Below, in pieces: positions 1 to 6,332 of a stretch of DNA of 33,035 nt. Source of the DNA: a virus. The position numbers and the translations under genes are program-made. Position 1 is the first letter of the stretch; the number at the start of each line of letters is the position of its first letter. The stretch covers positions 1-33,035 of IMG/VR virus record IMGVR_UViG_3300011115_000542; one strand, written 5' to 3'. The notes beneath the pieces are model-generated. The model had not been told where the DNA came from. It did not search any database and was given only the letters and a program-made list of their open reading frames with translations.

Positions 1-696
1 AAATGGGGCAATAAATATAAAAAATATTGTGATATTAAATGCCAAAGAGAATTTGAATTAATTTCAAGAAAAAAGATATTTGAAAGTAAAAATTGTATTA
101 TTTGTAATAAAGATTTTATACCAAAATCAAGTGTAAATAATTGTTGTTCAGTTAAATGTAAAATAAAAAATAATATAAATAAAAAATCAAATAAGCCTAA
201 AAGTAAAGTTTGTAAAAATTGTGATAAAGAATATATACCATATACATCATTAGATAAATTTTGTTCTGCTAATTGTAGAATAGATAACCAAAAGAAAGAT
301 AGAAAATTTAGATGGAGTAAAGAATCAATAGATAATAGAAGTGGTATAAATAATCCTGCATATAAACATGGATTAAAAATTAGAGGTACTAAACAAAATA
401 ATGATGGCATAAGAGAATTTCAAAGGAATAGAAAAGAATATATAAATGATATAAAAGAAAAATATGATTATTTATTTTGTGAGAAATGCAATAAAAGTAA
501 TGTAAAATTAGAAGCACATCATATAATTTACAGAAGTGAAAAACCTTACCATGAATATTTACATAAAAAAATTAATATTACTTTAGTTTGTGTTAAATGC
601 CATAATTGGTATCATAATAAAAAGAGCAATAGAAATGAAATAGTAGTTGAAAGGAAATTAAACGAATATTTTGGTAATGATGTATTAGATAAATAA
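1..696 (+). CDS. HNH homing-type endonuclease, 3' part (5' end at 32876)
   Basis: This is the main part of an HNH nuclease whose first 11 codons lie at 32876-32908. Merged, it is 242 residues and begins MNCKNCNK. The N-terminal half carries three CxxC...CxxxC zinc-knuckle repeats. A NUMOD3-like stretch (SGINNPAYKHG) follows. The C-terminal HNH fold has zinc ligands CEKC (171-174) and CVKC (208-211), the catalytic pair AHHI (H184/H185) and HNWYH (212-216). HNH proteins cut DNA as free-standing homing enzymes or assist terminase at cos sites; TerS and TerL lie 1.5 kb downstream. The many Lys and Asn codons (AAA, AAT) make it even more AT-rich than its neighbours, which suggests a mobile gene. 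Family sure; role uncertain. Confidence 0.85.
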   Translation, partial: KWGNKYKKYCDIKCQREFELISRKKIFESKNCIICNKDFIPKSSVNNCCSVKCKIKNNINKKSNKPKSKVCKNCDKEYIPYTSLDKFCSANCRIDNQKKDRKFRWSKESIDNRSGINNPAYKHGLKIRGTKQNNDGIREFQRNRKEYINDIKEKYDYLFCEKCNKSNVKLEAHHIIYRSEKPYHEYLHKKINITLVCVKCHNWYHNKKSNRNEIVVERKLNEYFGNDVLDK

Positions 697-705
697 AAAA
701 ACTAA

Positions 706-1209
706 ATGAACACAATACATCCAACTGCAATCATAGGTGATAATGTAATTTTAGGAGATAATAATTACATAGGTGCTTATTGTATAATAGGTGATAATGC
801 CGAATATAAAAAATATTGGGGTAAAAAAGGCAGAGTAGTAATAGGTAATAATAATATAATTACAGGTTTAGTAACCATAGATGCAGGAGCAGTAATAGAT
901 ACTTTAGTGGGCAATGATTGTTTTATTATGAAACATGCACATATAGGACATGATTGCATTATTCAAAATAATGTTACAATAAGTTGTGGTGCTAAAATAG
1001 GAGGTCATACAATAATTAAGAAAAATTGTATTATAGGATTAAATGCAGTTATTCATCAAAATCAGATAATTGAGGAGGGTTGTATGATTGGTGCATTATG
1101 TATGATTACAAAAAAAATAGAAACAAAACCATATACTAAATATGCAGGAGTACCTGCCAAAGAAATTGGAAGTAATGAAAATATGCATAATTCAATTACA
1201 AAAGGATAG
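706..1209 (+). CDS. LpxA/NeuD-like left-handed beta-helix acyltransferase
   Basis: A 167-residue protein built almost entirely of hexapeptide repeats ([IV]GxN type), which fold as a left-handed parallel beta-helix. It resembles LpxA (UDP-GlcNAc acyltransferase) and sugar O/N-acetyltransferases. The stretch KHAHIGHD (76-83) matches the LpxA active-site strand, with H82 in the place of the catalytic His. GGH (99-101) and a His-Gln pair (117-118) match further conserved LpxA histidines. The C-terminal helical domain of LpxA is missing, and the end (YAGVPAKEIG) is instead typical of acetyltransferases of the NeuD or maltose/galactoside type. It starts 9 nt after the HNH gene and overlaps the next gene. 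It probably acylates a sugar on a surface or virion glycan; the substrate cannot be read from sequence. Confidence 0.8.
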   Translation: MNTIHPTAIIGDNVILGDNNYIGAYCIIGDNAEYKKYWGKKGRVVIGNNNIITGLVTIDAGAVIDTLVGNDCFIMKHAHIGHDCIIQNNVTISCGAKIGGHTIIKKNCIIGLNAVIHQNQIIEEGCMIGALCMITKKIETKPYTKYAGVPAKEIGSNENMHNSITKG

Positions 1210-1852
1210 AGAGCATTTAACTAAACAATGTATAAGTAATTATCCAGAGGGAGTTATTACTTGTTTAGTAGATGATTTTTCAAAAGAATTTGTGCAGCAT
1301 TATCCTTATACAGAAGTAATAAAAAATACTGAGCATAAAGGAATAAGCTTTAGTATTAATGAAGGTATAGATTATGCTAAAAGTATTTATGCCGATGCAG
1401 TTGTATTAATGGCTAATGATATTTTAATGCCTAATGGATGGCTAGAAAAAATGGTTATTTGTGCATCTACAATAAAAAATACAGGATTTGTAGGTATTCA
1501 TTGTGTAGAAGATAGAGGTATATTAACTAATATTCAAGGAATGAAAATAGAATTATCTGAAAAAGTATTTGGAAATGTATTATTACCAATGTCTGCAATA
1601 GACAAAATAGGATATTTTAATGAAGATTACGACCCATACGGAGTACAAGATGCAGACTATTGTTATAGATTAAATAAAACAGGTCATATAAATTATTATT
1701 TATCAGAGTTAAGTAGTAATCATATTGGGCATGATGTTGGTGATGGTAGTGAATATAGAAAGATGAAAGATGATAGTTTAAATATAAAATGGCAAAGATT
1801 AAACTATTGGCAACAGTATTATGATATTAATGGATATAAAATAGAAAGATGA
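1175..1852 (+). CDS. GT-A (family 2-like) glycosyltransferase
   Basis: A 225-residue protein with family 2 glycosyltransferase features: an N-terminal strand with VDDFS, a nucleotide-sugar/metal site region VVLMANDILMPNGW (77-90, ND in place of the DxD), and the acceptor-side motif GYFNEDYDPYGVQDADYCYRL (147-166), a typical FxExFxxyGxeDxDxxxRL pattern. An in-frame ATG at 1142 would give 11 extra residues, but 1175 begins directly with the first beta strand (MKICIIQLQ). It overlaps the acyltransferase by 35 nt and the next gene by ATGA, so the three are probably co-translated. Likely transfers a sugar to a host surface glycan or a virion protein. Family confident, substrate unknown. Confidence 0.8.
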   Translation: MKICIIQLQKDREHLTKQCISNYPEGVITCLVDDFSKEFVQHYPYTEVIKNTEHKGISFSINEGIDYAKSIYADAVVLMANDILMPNGWLEKMVICASTIKNTGFVGIHCVEDRGILTNIQGMKIELSEKVFGNVLLPMSAIDKIGYFNEDYDPYGVQDADYCYRLNKTGHINYYLSELSSNHIGHDVGDGSEYRKMKDDSLNIKWQRLNYWQQYYDINGYKIER

Positions 1853-2205
1853 TAATAGTAGCAGCACAGATAGAAGGGATAGCATCCAGAAAGGATAAAA
1901 CTATTAGATTAACTTTAGGAACACAAGAAGTTTCACCTAATGATGCAGCAACTTTATTCCAACTGAATCAGCAGCTATGTTATGTAGCAATTAAAAAAGA
2001 AGATTTCCAAGTAGAGGAACTAGATATAATAGAGAATCTCAAAACGGAATTTGAAAACAAAACACCTTCACAAAGATTAAGAGGAATACTTTACCGAGTA
2101 TATGAATCTAATAATGAAGGATATAAAGACTTTTCTACATATTATCTTTCTAAAATGGATAAAATATGTGAACACTATAAAAGCAAAATAGATGAATGCA
2201 GGTAG
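1849..2205 (+). CDS. Conserved phage protein upstream of TerS, function unknown
   Basis: A 118-residue protein. The N-terminal half (MIIVAAQIEGIASRKD, then TIRLTLGTQEVSP) looks like alternating beta strands; the C-terminal half is helical and acidic. I recall similar short proteins just ahead of terminase genes in Bacteroidota phages, but no function is known to me. It overlaps the glycosyltransferase by ATGA and TerS by 14 nt, so it belongs to the packaging transcript. A role in recombination or packaging would be a guess. Confidence 0.7.
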   Translation: MIIVAAQIEGIASRKDKTIRLTLGTQEVSPNDAATLFQLNQQLCYVAIKKEDFQVEELDIIENLKTEFENKTPSQRLRGILYRVYESNNEGYKDFSTYYLSKMDKICEHYKSKIDECR

Positions 2206-2581
2206 ACCAACAAAGTATGATGAAGAATATTGTGAGAAATTAATAGAACACATGGCAGAGGGGTATTCCTTTGAATCATTTGGTGGAATAATAGAGGTTT
2301 CAGAAGATACTTTATACGAATGGGCAAAAGTACATGAGAAATTTTCCGACTCCAAGAAGATAGGAACACAAAAAAGTATGATTTGGTGGGAGCAAATGGG
2401 TAGGAAAGGCATGATAAATGAAATACCTTTCTTTAATGATAGGATTTGGAGATTGAATATGATTAATAGGTTTAGGTCTAAATGGACCGATGGAACTAAG
2501 AACGAAAATAATGATACTATTAAAAAAGAAATAATTGTCAGATACGCAAGAGATACCGATAACCCTGCCGAATCCACATAA
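2192..2581 (+). CDS. terS: Terminase small subunit
   Basis: A 129-residue protein opening with GRPTKYDEEYCEKLIEHM, the standard start of small terminase subunits, then a helix-turn-helix (about 24-45: SFESFGGIIEVSEDTLYEW). The middle (KSMIWWEQMGRKGM) and the C-terminal region would form the oligomerisation and TerL-contact parts. TerS recognises the phage DNA and feeds it to TerL. It overlaps the preceding gene by 14 nt and TerL by 47 nt, which is usual for this pair. Confidence 0.9.
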   Translation: MNAGRPTKYDEEYCEKLIEHMAEGYSFESFGGIIEVSEDTLYEWAKVHEKFSDSKKIGTQKSMIWWEQMGRKGMINEIPFFNDRIWRLNMINRFRSKWTDGTKNENNDTIKKEIIVRYARDTDNPAEST

Positions 2582-3710
2582 AGGACAAAAGCAAGTATTG
2601 AATTGCAAAAAGCGGTTTATTACTTTAATGTGCGGCAGAAGATGGGGTAAATCTTTAATTTCTCAAAGCATTGCTATTGAAGATGCCATAGAAGGTAAGC
2701 AGGTTGCTTATGTAACTCCTACATATCAGTTAGCTAAAGTTTTCTATGATGATTTAATTAAGATAATCCCAAAGGATTTATATAATGGAAATAAATCTGA
2801 TTTAGTTTTAGAATTTATAACAGGTGGTAGGATTAGATTCTTTACGGGTGAAAGGTTGGATAATTTTAGAGGTTTAAAGTTTCATACTGCTATTATAGAT
2901 GAAGCATCTTACATTCCTAATTTAGAAGATGGATGGCTACAAAGTATAAGACCTACACTAACTGATTATAAAGGGAGAGCTATTTTTCTATCTACACCTA
3001 AAGGGAAAAACTATTTTTATTCCTTGTTTGTTAAGTCTGAAATAGATTGGCAGTCTTTTAAATTTAGCACTTATGATAACCCATACATTGATCCATCAGA
3101 AATAGATGATGCTAGGATGCAGCTCCCAGAAGTTGTATTTGAACAAGAGTATATGGCTAATCCTGCCGAGAATGCTAGTAACCCATTTGGCTCTGCATTC
3201 ATTCGTTCCTGTATTCATCCTATTACTACTAATGAAGTAGTTTGCTATGGAATAGATTTGGCTAAGTCTGTGGATTGGACTTGTATTATAGGACTAGATA
3301 TAAATGGAATGGTATGTTACTATGATAGATTCCAGATGGATTGGCATAATACTAAGCAAAACATATTAAGACTACCAAGAAAGCCTATTTTAATTGATAG
3401 CACAGGGGTAGGCGACCCTATATTAGAGGACCTAATGCGAGAGGGGATACAAATACAGGGTTTAAAGTTTACTAGTCAATCTAAGCAGCAACTGATGGAG
3501 GGATTACAGGCTGCTATCCATCAAAACCTTATTAAGTTCCCTTCTGGAGTTATTACACAAGAGTTAGAAGTATTTGAATATACTTATACTGCAAGAGGGG
3601 TTAGATACTCAGCACCTAGTGGATTCCATGATGATACTGTTATAGCATTGGCTCTTGCATGGCAGAACTTTGCCTTAAAACGAGGTAGTGGCAGATACTC
3701 TTTTGTTTGA
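2535..3710 (+). CDS. terL: Terminase large subunit (ATPase and nuclease)
   Basis: A 391-residue motor protein. Walker A is GRRWGKS (34-40) and Walker B is AIIDEA (119-124) with E123 as catalytic glutamate; the coupling motif FLSTPKG follows. The RNase-H-like nuclease has its acidic residues in YGIDLAKSVDW (D241), LIDSTGVGD (D288) and GFHDDTVIAL (D366/D367). It cuts concatemers and pumps DNA into the prohead through the portal. The frame has a TAA stop at 2532-2534, immediately before a TTG at 2535; the next ATG is at Walker A and therefore too late. TTG is thus the likely start, coupled to TerS translation. Confidence 0.95.
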   Translation: MSDTQEIPITLPNPHKGQKQVLNCKKRFITLMCGRRWGKSLISQSIAIEDAIEGKQVAYVTPTYQLAKVFYDDLIKIIPKDLYNGNKSDLVLEFITGGRIRFFTGERLDNFRGLKFHTAIIDEASYIPNLEDGWLQSIRPTLTDYKGRAIFLSTPKGKNYFYSLFVKSEIDWQSFKFSTYDNPYIDPSEIDDARMQLPEVVFEQEYMANPAENASNPFGSAFIRSCIHPITTNEVVCYGIDLAKSVDWTCIIGLDINGMVCYYDRFQMDWHNTKQNILRLPRKPILIDSTGVGDPILEDLMREGIQIQGLKFTSQSKQQLMEGLQAAIHQNLIKFPSGVITQELEVFEYTYTARGVRYSAPSGFHDDTVIALALAWQNFALKRGSGRYSFV

Positions 3711-3905
3711 TTTGGCTGAGTTTAAAACTCTATACCTAGCCAAAACCTGTCACAAATATCTCCCAAATTTGCGACAAATACCATGTTTGGCTTTTATTTA
3801 CTTCTTATGTTTGGAAAAATAATTTAAAAATATTTTAATATTTTGTCTTTTGTATGTGGAAAGGTTGTATATTTGATATATCAATTAACAATCAAACTAC
3901 GAAAA
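3711..3905 (+). terminator. Post-terL intergenic region with two stem-loops
   Basis: The first structure pairs TTTGGCT (3711-3717) with AGCCAAA (3738-3744) and encloses the palindrome GAGTTTAAAACTC (3718-3730). The second pairs TGTCaCAAAT (3748-3757) with ATTTGcGACA (3767-3776) across one mismatch. Neither is followed at once by a long T run, so termination is plausible but not certain. The rest of the gap holds the promoter at 3842-3875. Confidence 0.5.
3842..3875 (+). promoter_or_regulatory. Bacteroidota-type promoter P1
   Basis: A -33 TTTG at 3842-3845 and a -7 TATATTTG at 3868-3875 are separated by 22 nt, matching the Bacteroidota sigma-A pattern TTTG ... TAnnTTTG. It lies 30 nt ahead of the ATG at 3906. 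It closely resembles the promoter at 26762-26795, including the 12-mer GTTGTATATTTG and the same spacing. Confidence 0.75.
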
Positions 3906-4091
3906 ATGAAAAATTTATCAATCCACTTTACAACATCTTATGGTCGTTTTATTATTAAAACTACTCATTACAACAAAAGCATTGCCTGTACTACTACTAA
4001 CACCGAAGCAATAGATTATGCTAGAGATGGTAAACTATGGGCTATCAAAGAATTAAGAAATGAGATTATTAGAAAAAACAAATTAAACTAA
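3906..4091 (+). CDS. Small hypothetical early-type protein
   Basis: A 61-residue protein starting MKNLSIHFTTSYGRF. An upstream start at 3843 would run through the promoter, so the ATG at 3906 is preferred. The N-terminal half looks beta-rich, and the C-terminal half is a charged helix ending RNEIIRKNKLN. It is the first gene behind P1 in a run of very small genes, a typical place for early host-takeover proteins. No family recognised. Confidence 0.65.
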   Translation: MKNLSIHFTTSYGRFIIKTTHYNKSIACTTTNTEAIDYARDGKLWAIKELRNEIIRKNKLN

Positions 4092-4095
4092 ATAT

Positions 4096-4245
4096 ATGTC
4101 TTATCAAGATTGGCTTAGAGAAAAAGGTTACCTTACTACTCCAGAGGAAGATGCGGAGTTAGAGAATGGATTTGAAGATAGAGAAACTGCTAACCGCCTT
4201 GCAGATGAACAGGCTGAATTATCATTAATAAATTTATCAGAATGA
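4096..4245 (+). CDS. Small acidic protein, 49 aa
   Basis: Begins MSYQDWLREKGYLTTPEE and is rich in Glu and Asp over a helical body. It starts 4 nt after the previous stop and overlaps the next gene by ATGA. Probably co-transcribed from P1. No family recognised. Confidence 0.6.
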   Translation: MSYQDWLREKGYLTTPEEDAELENGFEDRETANRLADEQAELSLINLSE

Positions 4246-4310
4246 AAAACGTATTAACCACTCTTGCAGTTGTATTAGTTATCCTGCTTATTATGTTAGC
4301 AGACAATTAA
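4242..4310 (+). CDS. 22-residue membrane peptide
   Basis: Begins MKNVLTTLAVVLVILLIM and ends ADN: one hydrophobic helix with a Lys near the start. It is coupled by ATGA to the 49-residue gene. Its size and composition fit a single-pass inner-membrane micropeptide, but being so short it could be a chance frame. The tight coupling is the main support. Confidence 0.5.
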   Translation: MKNVLTTLAVVLVILLIMLADN

Positions 4311-4319
4311 AAAATTACT

Positions 4320-4562
4320 ATGATAGCAGAATTACACTTTAATTTGGATGATGCAGATGATTCAATGGAGTATACAAGATGCGTAAAAGCAACTGAGATG
4401 GCTTTAGTCCTTTGGGAGTTAATGCATAATAGCAAAAAGACTTTAGAGTGGGCAATGGAAGCTGATACTATTAACAGGTACGATGCACTAGATATGGTGT
4501 TTGAAAGAATTAGCGAGTTATTAGAAGAACACGATATTAATGTTAATAAACTAATCAATTAG
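4320..4562 (+). CDS. Conserved small phage protein, 80 aa
   Basis: Begins MIAELHFNLDDADDSMEYTRCVKA and continues as an amphipathic helical protein (EMALVLWELMHNSKKTLEW). I recall the start xFNLDDxDDxxxxxRxxKxxxMALVLWE from a recurrent phage family in which this protein is always uncharacterised. It starts 9 nt after the membrane peptide and ends the P1 gene run. Function unknown. Confidence 0.75.
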   Translation: MIAELHFNLDDADDSMEYTRCVKATEMALVLWELMHNSKKTLEWAMEADTINRYDALDMVFERISELLEEHDINVNKLIN

Positions 4563-4777
4563 GGTACAAATTATCCCCTGTTTCTTATAAATGTTAAAAA
4601 TAACAAATTTATGAATTAAACTTATTTACTATCTACTACTGAAAACGTAGTAAATCGCAGTTAAGTTAATGGGGAAAAATACTAAACATTTGACACTAAT
4701 TTTAAAAAGTGTTTTTTATTTAAATCAAATAACCTTTAGGTATTTAAACAAGATAACATACCAATTCAGTAATAAAT

Positions 4778-4803
4778 CTGATATATATACATAATCATTT
4801 CGG
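4778..4803 (+). repeat. 26-bp direct repeat, copy 1
   Basis: The segment from CTGATATATATAC through TAATCATTTCGG is repeated at 5414-5439 with one difference (A against C at the 14th base). Both copies run straight into a stem-loop that opens with TTCGG. No third copy was seen. Confidence 0.85.
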
Positions 4804-4880
4804 GCTTTGCGAAGTTGCTAAACCCGATGCTCAATTTTAGCAGAATGTGTCTGCCTACTTTTGCCAAACCCGTGTTATGT
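4789..4880. other. Long imperfect cruciform (attC-like or structured RNA)
   Basis: Three nested pairings are visible: ACATAA (4789-4794) with TTATGT (4875-4880); CGGGcTTTG (4801-4809) with CAAACCCG (4865-4872), leaving one bulged C; and GCTAAA (4817-4822) with TTTAGC (4836-4841). A local hairpin GCAGA/TCTGC (4840-4854) competes with the inner stem. A T7 run starts at 4886. A single-strand recombination site of the integron attC kind, a structured RNA or a complex terminator would all fit. The core-site consensus of classical attC (GTTRRRY) is not met exactly. Confidence 0.45.
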
Positions 4881-4986
4881 TGTCGTTTTTTTCTTTATTT
4901 TTTGTGCGTTGGGTGTATTTTTTAGTGTTGATTATCAATAAGTTAGAAACTATTTTAAAAATAAATCAAAAATACTTTGAAAAATG

Positions 4987-5017
4987 TTTGCAAGTATCAA
5001 AAGTTTATCTATCTTTG
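4987..5017 (+). promoter_or_regulatory. Bacteroidota-type promoter P2
   Basis: TTTG at 4987-4990 and TATCTTTG at 5010-5017 are spaced by 19 nt, a near-ideal match to the Bacteroidota -33/-7 pattern. It points at the gene starting at 5061 and lies inside the segment bounded by the direct repeats. Confidence 0.8.
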
Positions 5018-5060
5018 TATCGTTGTAAGCAATTAAGCACAACACTAAAAAATAAACAAA

Positions 5061-5249
5061 ATGAAAAACTACGAAGTAACACTATTATTGGTTGTAAATC
5101 CTTCAAGAGATATTGATTTAGACCAACCCGAAACAAAAAGAGTTGAATTTAATGTAGATGCTAATTCCGAAGATGAAGCAAGAGTAAAGGCAAAAGAATT
5201 AGAAACATCAGGACTATCAGTTTGGGAAAGTTGGGCAAATGAAAACTAA
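5061..5249 (+). CDS. Small hypothetical protein of the repeat-flanked cassette
   Basis: A 62-residue protein, MKNYEVTLLLVVNPSR..., with the look of a small alpha/beta domain: a strand, an acidic strand (KRVEFNVDANS), then a helix (SEDEARVKAKELE) and a final WESW element. It sits behind promoter P2 and overlaps the next gene by 11 nt. No family recognised. Confidence 0.7.
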   Translation: MKNYEVTLLLVVNPSRDIDLDQPETKRVEFNVDANSEDEARVKAKELETSGLSVWESWANEN

Positions 5250-5394
5250 AAAAGAAAACAGAGGCGGTAAAAGAAAAGGTGCAGGTCGTAAAAAACTTGC
5301 ACCTACTAAAACTGTTTCATTTAGAGTTAAAGAATCAGATGTTGAAGGTGTAAAAAATGTTGTATCGGAGTTCTTGGGTGGGGAAAAAAAATAA
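5239..5394 (+). CDS. Small basic ribbon-helix-helix-like DNA-binding protein, 51 aa
   Basis: The N-terminus is strongly basic (KTKKENRGGKRKGAGRKK). A strand KTVSFRV (24-30) and a helix (SDVEGVKNVVSEFL) follow. GKRKGAGRxK ahead of a TxxxFRV strand is the usual layout of short ribbon-helix-helix regulators in phages. At 51 residues it is short but complete for that fold, with a second helix that is barely present. It could repress P2 or the repeat-linked promoter downstream. DNA binding is likely; target unknown. Confidence 0.6.
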   Translation: MKTKKENRGGKRKGAGRKKLAPTKTVSFRVKESDVEGVKNVVSEFLGGEKK

Positions 5395-5413
5395 AGAAAA
5401 AAATGCGACATAA

Positions 5414-5439
5414 CTGATATATATACCTAATCATTTCGG
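5414..5439 (+). repeat. 26-bp direct repeat, copy 2
   Basis: Matches 4778-4803 at 25 of 26 bases. It ends in TTCGG, which opens a perfect 6-bp hairpin TTCGGA/TCCGAA with loop AACAA. The copy ends 26 nt before the GTG start at 5466, so it may also act as a promoter or operator. Confidence 0.85.
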
Positions 5440-5465
5440 AAACAATCCGAATTAAACTTAATAAA

Positions 5466-5678
5466 GTGAACAAAGACCAAAAGAAGTATGTAGATGAATC
5501 TTACAAATACTATCCTGTTTCAATTATGGCAGCAGAAATGGGTTTAGATTATATAGAGGTAAAGGCTTATTGTGAAAAAAAAGAATACATTTCTCCTAGA
5601 AATAAGTATAAGAAACCACCAGAGGAAGTAAAAAGTAGTATATTCAACGTAGATAATTATAAAACCTTAACCATTTAA
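5466..5678 (+). CDS. Small HTH-like protein (GTG start)
   Basis: A 70-residue protein. The stretch YPVSIMAAEMGLDYIEVKAYCEKKEYISPR (about 16-45) has the spacing of a helix-turn-helix: a helix, a turn at MGLD, then a recognition-like helix. GTG is the only sensible start; the next Met is inside the putative HTH. It follows repeat copy 2 and precedes the next gene by 2 nt. DNA binding is inferred only from the pattern. Confidence 0.6.
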   Translation: MNKDQKKYVDESYKYYPVSIMAAEMGLDYIEVKAYCEKKEYISPRNKYKKPPEEVKSSIFNVDNYKTLTI

Positions 5679-5680
5679 CC

Positions 5681-6163
5681 ATGAATCAGTTAGACACAAC
5701 CCAAATGCTTAGTCTATTTCAGACTACCAAAGAACAAAGAGTAAACTTCGTACATGAAATTATTTGCAGGATTGAACAGGGAGAGTTAGACCCATTGAAA
5801 ATCCACCTGCAAATAAAATCAATGGAAGAAATGATTGGAAACCTTACAAGTAATTCAAATTACAAAACCTATTTATTAGATGCTGCTGCTACGAATGGTA
5901 AAGCATTTGATTATCAAAATGCTAAATTCAGCATTAGAGAAGTAGGTGTTAAGTTTGATTACTCTCAATGTAATGAGCCTAAGCATTCGCGTTTAAAAGT
6001 GATTGCTGATAGTGCTAATGAGCAATTAAAAACCTTTGAGAAGTTCTTACAGGCAGTTCCTAGTTCTGGAGTTAATCAAGTAGACCTTATTACAGGAGAA
6101 GCCTATACTATTTATCCACCTTCTAAAAGTTCTACTACATCAGTAGCGGTAATCCTAAAATGA
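5681..6163 (+). CDS. Conserved phage protein, 160 aa, function unknown
   Basis: A helical N-terminal half (FVHEIICRIEQGELDPLKIHLQIKSMEE) leads to a conserved-looking centre (LLDAAATNGKAFDYQNAKFSIREVGVKFDYSQC) and an end PPSKSSTTSVAVILK. I recall the family, with its AKFxxxExGxKYDYSxC and PPSKSSTTSVAV motifs, as common in Bacteroidota phages without assigned function. It is co-oriented with small membrane peptides and overlaps the next by ATGA. Confidence 0.75.
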   Translation: MNQLDTTQMLSLFQTTKEQRVNFVHEIICRIEQGELDPLKIHLQIKSMEEMIGNLTSNSNYKTYLLDAAATNGKAFDYQNAKFSIREVGVKFDYSQCNEPKHSRLKVIADSANEQLKTFEKFLQAVPSSGVNQVDLITGEAYTIYPPSKSSTTSVAVILK

Positions 6164-6246
6164 GAAGTATAAAGATTATTTATTTTTTAATCTGCGTAAT
6201 AGTTTGCTCACCGCTTATAATTTACGCACTAATAGTAAAAAAATGA
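6160..6246 (+). CDS. 28-residue membrane peptide
   Basis: Begins MRSIKIIYFLICVIVC and ends ALIVKK: one hydrophobic helix with basic residues at both ends. It overlaps both neighbours by ATGA, which favours real translation. Function unknown. Confidence 0.5.
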   Translation: MRSIKIIYFLICVIVCSPLIIYALIVKK

Positions 6247-6332
6247 TTTACCTTGCAGTAGTTTATTTAGTATTATTATTTTGGTTTGTAAATATAATTA
6301 GACAATATAAAGAAGATGATGAATTGGAGTAA
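6243..6332 (+). CDS. 29-residue membrane peptide
   Basis: Begins MIYLAVVYLVLLFWFVNII with a charged tail RQYKEDDELE: an N-terminal membrane helix and a short polar end. It overlaps the previous peptide by 4 nt and the tail chaperone gene by 17 nt. It is the second of two consecutive membrane peptides; they could act together or be leader-type peptides for the chaperone gene. Confidence 0.5.
   Translation: MIYLAVVYLVLLFWFVNIIRQYKEDDELE

Larger units (their letters stand above)
4563..5060. other. 500-nt non-coding region with hairpins and a promoter
   Basis: No convincing gene. It holds a hairpin TACTAC/GTAGTA (4634-4652), the first copy of the 26-bp direct repeat (4778-4803), a long imperfect cruciform (4789-4880) followed by a T7 run, and a promoter (4987-5017). 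A frame running from a GTG at 4847 to 5116 crosses the promoter and overlaps the real gene at 5061, so I do not accept it. Confidence 0.6.

Noticed and set aside
2077-2577. Antisense frame of 166 codons opposite TerS
   Set aside because: It mirrors TerS and the upstream gene, has no promoter or partner on the - strand, and its hydrophobic, Phe/Ile/Ser-rich sequence is what AT-rich coding DNA gives in reverse.
4789-4880. tRNA or known riboswitch in the hairpin region
   Set aside because: No cloverleaf arms, anticodon loop or CCA-like end; nested pairing does not match a riboswitch family I know.
4847-5116. Frame of 89 codons from a GTG in the non-coding region
   Set aside because: It runs through the cruciform and promoter P2 and out of frame into the real gene at 5061; composition is not protein-like.
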